Below are positions 59,476-64,000 of a DNA stretch of 64,000 bases, in pieces. The stretch's first letter is position 1. Each line of letters begins with the position of its first letter. The stretch is taken from contig NZ_CP038512.1 in NCBI RefSeq assembly GCF_004758605.1, forward strand, positions 1,690,501 to 1,754,500. Direction: 5' to 3'. This DNA comes from Deinococcus metallilatus. GTDB taxonomy: Bacteria > Deinococcota > Deinococci > Deinococcales > Deinococcaceae. The notes under the pieces are model-generated. The model made no database searches. It worked only from the letters and a program-made list of their open reading frames with translations, and had not been told where the DNA came from. The position numbers and the translations under genes are program-made.

Positions 59476-60252
59476 ATGGGAAACATCCATCAGCAGACGC
59501 CGGACCATTGGAAAGCGGAACACTACCGTGACCGCCACGCCTTCGTCTTCGAGGCGAGCCGGGACCTCGTTTCAGGCTGGCTCGCGCCGCAGGCAGGGGA
59601 AAGCGTTCTCGACCTGGGCTGCGGCACCGGGGAGCTGAGCGCGCAGATCGCGCGGAGTGGCGCGCGGGTGACGGGGGTGGACGCTTCGGCAGACATGATC
59701 GCGGGAGCGAGGGCGCGGCACCCCGGCGTGACGTTCGAGGTCCAAAACGCACACCAGCCGACCTACCGGGCCGAGTTCGACGCAGTGTTCAGCAACGCGG
59801 CGCTGCATTGGATGCGGCCACTCCCCGCCGTGTTCAGCAACCTGCACGCGGCGCTGCGCCCCGGCGGACGGCTGACGCTGGAGATGGGTGGGGCCGGAAA
59901 CGTCCTGGAGGTGCGGAAGGCCGTGGAAAGGGCCCTGGCCGAGCTGGGGCTTCCCGCACTGGTCCACCCCTGGGTGTTTCCCAGCCCCGGCGAGTTGGCA
60001 ACCCTGCTGGAAACGGCGGGCTTCCGGGTGGAGCGCCTGCACCGCTTTGACCGCCCCTCGGTCCTGGGCGGCGCGGACGGATTTCAGGCGTGGCTGGAGG
60101 GGTTCGGGCAGGGTTGGCTGGCCCCGCTGACAGCGCGGGAGCGGGCTGTTGTGGTGGCACGGGCAGAAGCACTGGCACGACCCACGCTGTGGAATGGGCA
60201 GGACTGGGTGGCGGATTACGTGCGGTTACGGGCACTCGCCACGAGAACCTGA
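59476..60252 (+). CDS. SAM-dependent methyltransferase, Tam-like
   Basis: A 258-residue class I methyltransferase. Motif I is VLDLGCGTGELSAQIA, with the acidic ribose-binding residue in GVDASADMIAGARARH and motif IV-like DAVFSNAALHWM, typical of the trans-aconitate methyltransferase-like group that methylates small acids. The C-terminal part closes the pocket. The substrate is not certain. ATG 59476 follows CAGGAGAGG, a good ribosome site; the longer frame upstream crosses the ilvD terminator and is rejected. Confidence 0.8.
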   Translation: MGNIHQQTPDHWKAEHYRDRHAFVFEASRDLVSGWLAPQAGESVLDLGCGTGELSAQIARSGARVTGVDASADMIAGARARHPGVTFEVQNAHQPTYRAEFDAVFSNAALHWMRPLPAVFSNLHAALRPGGRLTLEMGGAGNVLEVRKAVERALAELGLPALVHPWVFPSPGELATLLETAGFRVERLHRFDRPSVLGGADGFQAWLEGFGQGWLAPLTARERAVVVARAEALARPTLWNGQDWVADYVRLRALATRT

Positions 60253-60291
60253 AGATTGCCGGAGGGGGACGCCCGCCCCCGCCCCCTCCGC

Positions 60292-60303
60292 TAAACTCCC
60301 TTC
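60292..60303 (+). promoter_or_regulatory. Leaderless-type -10 box of ccdA
   Basis: TAAACT (60292-60297) 6 nt before ATG 60304; no Shine-Dalgarno. Confidence 0.55.
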
Positions 60304-60987
<684 letters not shown>

Positions 60988-60994
60988 GGGGCTT

Positions 60995-61729
<735 letters not shown>

Positions 61730-61738
<9 letters not shown>

Positions 61739-61804
61739 TGGTCAGTGGTCAGTGGTTCGGTTGCCGATCTTTTCCCACTCCCCACTCCCCACTCACCGCT
61801 CACC
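61730..61804. repeat. Heptanucleotide arrays between ccmA and ccmB
   Basis: AGTGGTT-AGTGGTC-AGTGGTC-AGTGGTT (61730-61757) and, 16 nt later, CCCACTC three times then ACCGCTC and ACCGC (61774-61806) face each other and are roughly complementary, so they could form an imperfect hairpin. The left array includes the ccmA stop. Confidence 0.6.
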
Positions 61805-61822
61805 GCATCCGAAGGGCACCCC

Positions 61823-62515
<693 letters not shown>

Positions 62516-62541
62516 AGGCGGGCCAGCCGGTACAGTGGCAC

Positions 62542-63516
62542 ATGGACGGAACTCCGGAAAGTCCCGCTGAGGGGCAGCAGGACATGAGCCACCAACATAC
62601 GGCGGGTTTGCAGGGAGCGGAGTTGCTGGCGGCGCTCGAACGCAGCCCGGAGCCGCCTTCCACGCACCTCAACCTCAACAGTTGCCGCCTGTCCTCCCTC
62701 CCGGAAGGTCTACGGCGCTGCCAGGACGCCCGGGTCCTCAGCGTGTACGACAACGACCTGACCACCGTCCCGGACTGGGTGTGGGACTTCACGCGGCTGA
62801 CCACGCTGAATCTCTCCGCGAATCACCTGTCTGAACTCTCAGCGGACCTGGGGCGACTCACCGAGTTGCAGATGCTCGATCTGGGGCACAACGATTTCTG
62901 CCGTCTCCCCGACGTGTTCGCCAGCCTGCCGGACCTGAAGTTCCTGTACCTCAGCAACAACCGCCTCACGGCCCTGCCGGAATCCCTGCGGCGTCTGCGC
63001 TCCCTGGCCTATCTCAACATCACGGACAATGCTTTCACGGCGCTGCCGGAGTGGCTGGGCGAACTGGAGAGCCTGGTGGAGTTGCGCGCCTACAACAATG
63101 CCCTCATGTCCCTTCCTGGCAGTCTGGGCGACCTGAAGGAGCTGCGGGTGCGGGAACTTCACCTGATGAAGAACGGCCTGGAGCGCCTGCCCGCCGAGCT
63201 GGGCGGCTGCACCCGCTTGAACCGGCTGATGCTGCAAGGCAACCGGCTCACCGCCCTGCCGGAAGAGCTGGGGAAGCTCCCGGCGCTGGCCGAACTCGAT
63301 CTGCGCTTCAATGCCCTCACCGCTCTGCCCACGTCCCTGTCAGACCTGGAGGGGCTGCGCTTTCTGGACCTGCGGGCCAACAGACTGACGACGCTTCCGG
63401 AGGGGCTGGCCTTTCTCCCGAATCTGGAGAAGCTGGACGTGCGCTGGAACCGGCTGTCTTCCCTCCCCCCGGCCTTCCACCAGTTGGAGGCGCGGGGCTG
63501 CCTGGTCTACACCTGA
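62542..63516 (+). CDS. Leucine-rich repeat protein, 12 repeats
   Basis: A 324-residue protein made almost wholly of twelve ~23-residue leucine-rich repeats of the pattern LxxLxLxxNxLxxLPxxLxxL (for example YLSNNRLTALPESLRRLRSL, LQGNRLTALPEELGKLPALA). One repeat is 25 residues long. This is the bacterial Ras-suppressor-like LRR class, a curved protein-binding scaffold. No signal peptide or catalytic domain is attached, so it is probably a cytoplasmic interaction module. ATG 62542 is 5 nt after TACAGT (leaderless); ATG 62584 with GAGGGG upstream is the alternative. Confidence 0.8.
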   Translation: MDGTPESPAEGQQDMSHQHTAGLQGAELLAALERSPEPPSTHLNLNSCRLSSLPEGLRRCQDARVLSVYDNDLTTVPDWVWDFTRLTTLNLSANHLSELSADLGRLTELQMLDLGHNDFCRLPDVFASLPDLKFLYLSNNRLTALPESLRRLRSLAYLNITDNAFTALPEWLGELESLVELRAYNNALMSLPGSLGDLKELRVRELHLMKNGLERLPAELGGCTRLNRLMLQGNRLTALPEELGKLPALAELDLRFNALTALPTSLSDLEGLRFLDLRANRLTTLPEGLAFLPNLEKLDVRWNRLSSLPPAFHQLEARGCLVYT

Positions 63517-63526
63517 AGAACGTCTC

Positions 63527-64000
<474 letters not shown>

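Overview
This 64 kb window looks like a chromosomal segment of a Deinococcus species. The DNA is GC-rich. Many start codons have no ribosome binding site and instead carry a TANNNT (-10) box 5 to 8 nt upstream, the leaderless-promoter arrangement common in Deinococcus. The gene content also fits: a type III glutamine synthetase beside a type I enzyme, a fused SecDF, a RecQ with repeated HRDC domains, a long AlaX, a compact ClpC-like ATPase and several Deinococcus-type hypothetical proteins. No rRNA, tRNA or CRISPR array was found, so the genus call rests on gene content and promoter style.

Layout. 1-3730 is an accessory region: the C-terminal end of a polymorphic toxin (Hint self-cleavage domain plus a nucleic-acid-deaminase-like warhead), its AT-rich SUKH-3-type immunity gene, a PIN/HTH toxin-antitoxin pair, and a tyrosine recombinase interrupted by one in-frame amber codon, followed by a 13-bp inverted repeat and a terminator. 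3790-10829 is ordinary chromosome: an EamA exporter, glycogen phosphorylase, two tandem DUF1622 membrane proteins, AlaX and an AAC(3)-like acetyltransferase. 10958-14748 holds divergent glutamine synthetases glnN and glnA. 15023-20700 is the branched-chain amino acid ABC operon livJ-H-M-G-F, with a strong promoter and a terminator-like hairpin between livJ and livH. 20809-29833 carries a CrtC/AttH-like lipoprotein, clpB behind a HspR (HAIR)-like operator, a secreted Thr/Gly-rich WGxxGxxG protein, radA, a DUF2087 gene and the ClpC-like ATPase. 29955-46000 is mixed metabolism: S41 protease, FAH hydrolase, class III aminotransferase, two acyl-CoA dehydrogenases, MFS exporter, recQ, acuI, and an LCP-family protein starting at 45852. 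47173-51046 is the classical rimP-nusA-ylxR-infB transcription/translation operon, with a terminator-type hairpin in its leader. 51139-64000 has a GNAT enzyme, membrane and exported proteins, secDF, an apparently autoregulated SRPBCC-marR pair, ilvD, a methyltransferase, ccdA-ccmA-ccmB, a 12-repeat LRR protein and a gene cut by the window end.

Functional links. livJHMGF imports branched-chain amino acids and ilvD makes their precursors. glnA/glnN assimilate ammonia. ClpB, ClpC and RadA serve protein quality control and DNA repair. ccdA/ccmA/ccmB belong to cytochrome c maturation, but the rest of that operon is not adjacent.

The least explained structure is a set of heptanucleotide-period repeat arrays at several loci. 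Most lie between a stop codon and a terminator; one cluster lies inside the recQ coding sequence, in the linker between the two HRDC domains. Other signals worth checking are the amber-interrupted recombinase, a hairpin that would sequester the infB ribosome binding site, the palindrome over the SRPBCC-marR promoter, and the M-domain-less ClpC.
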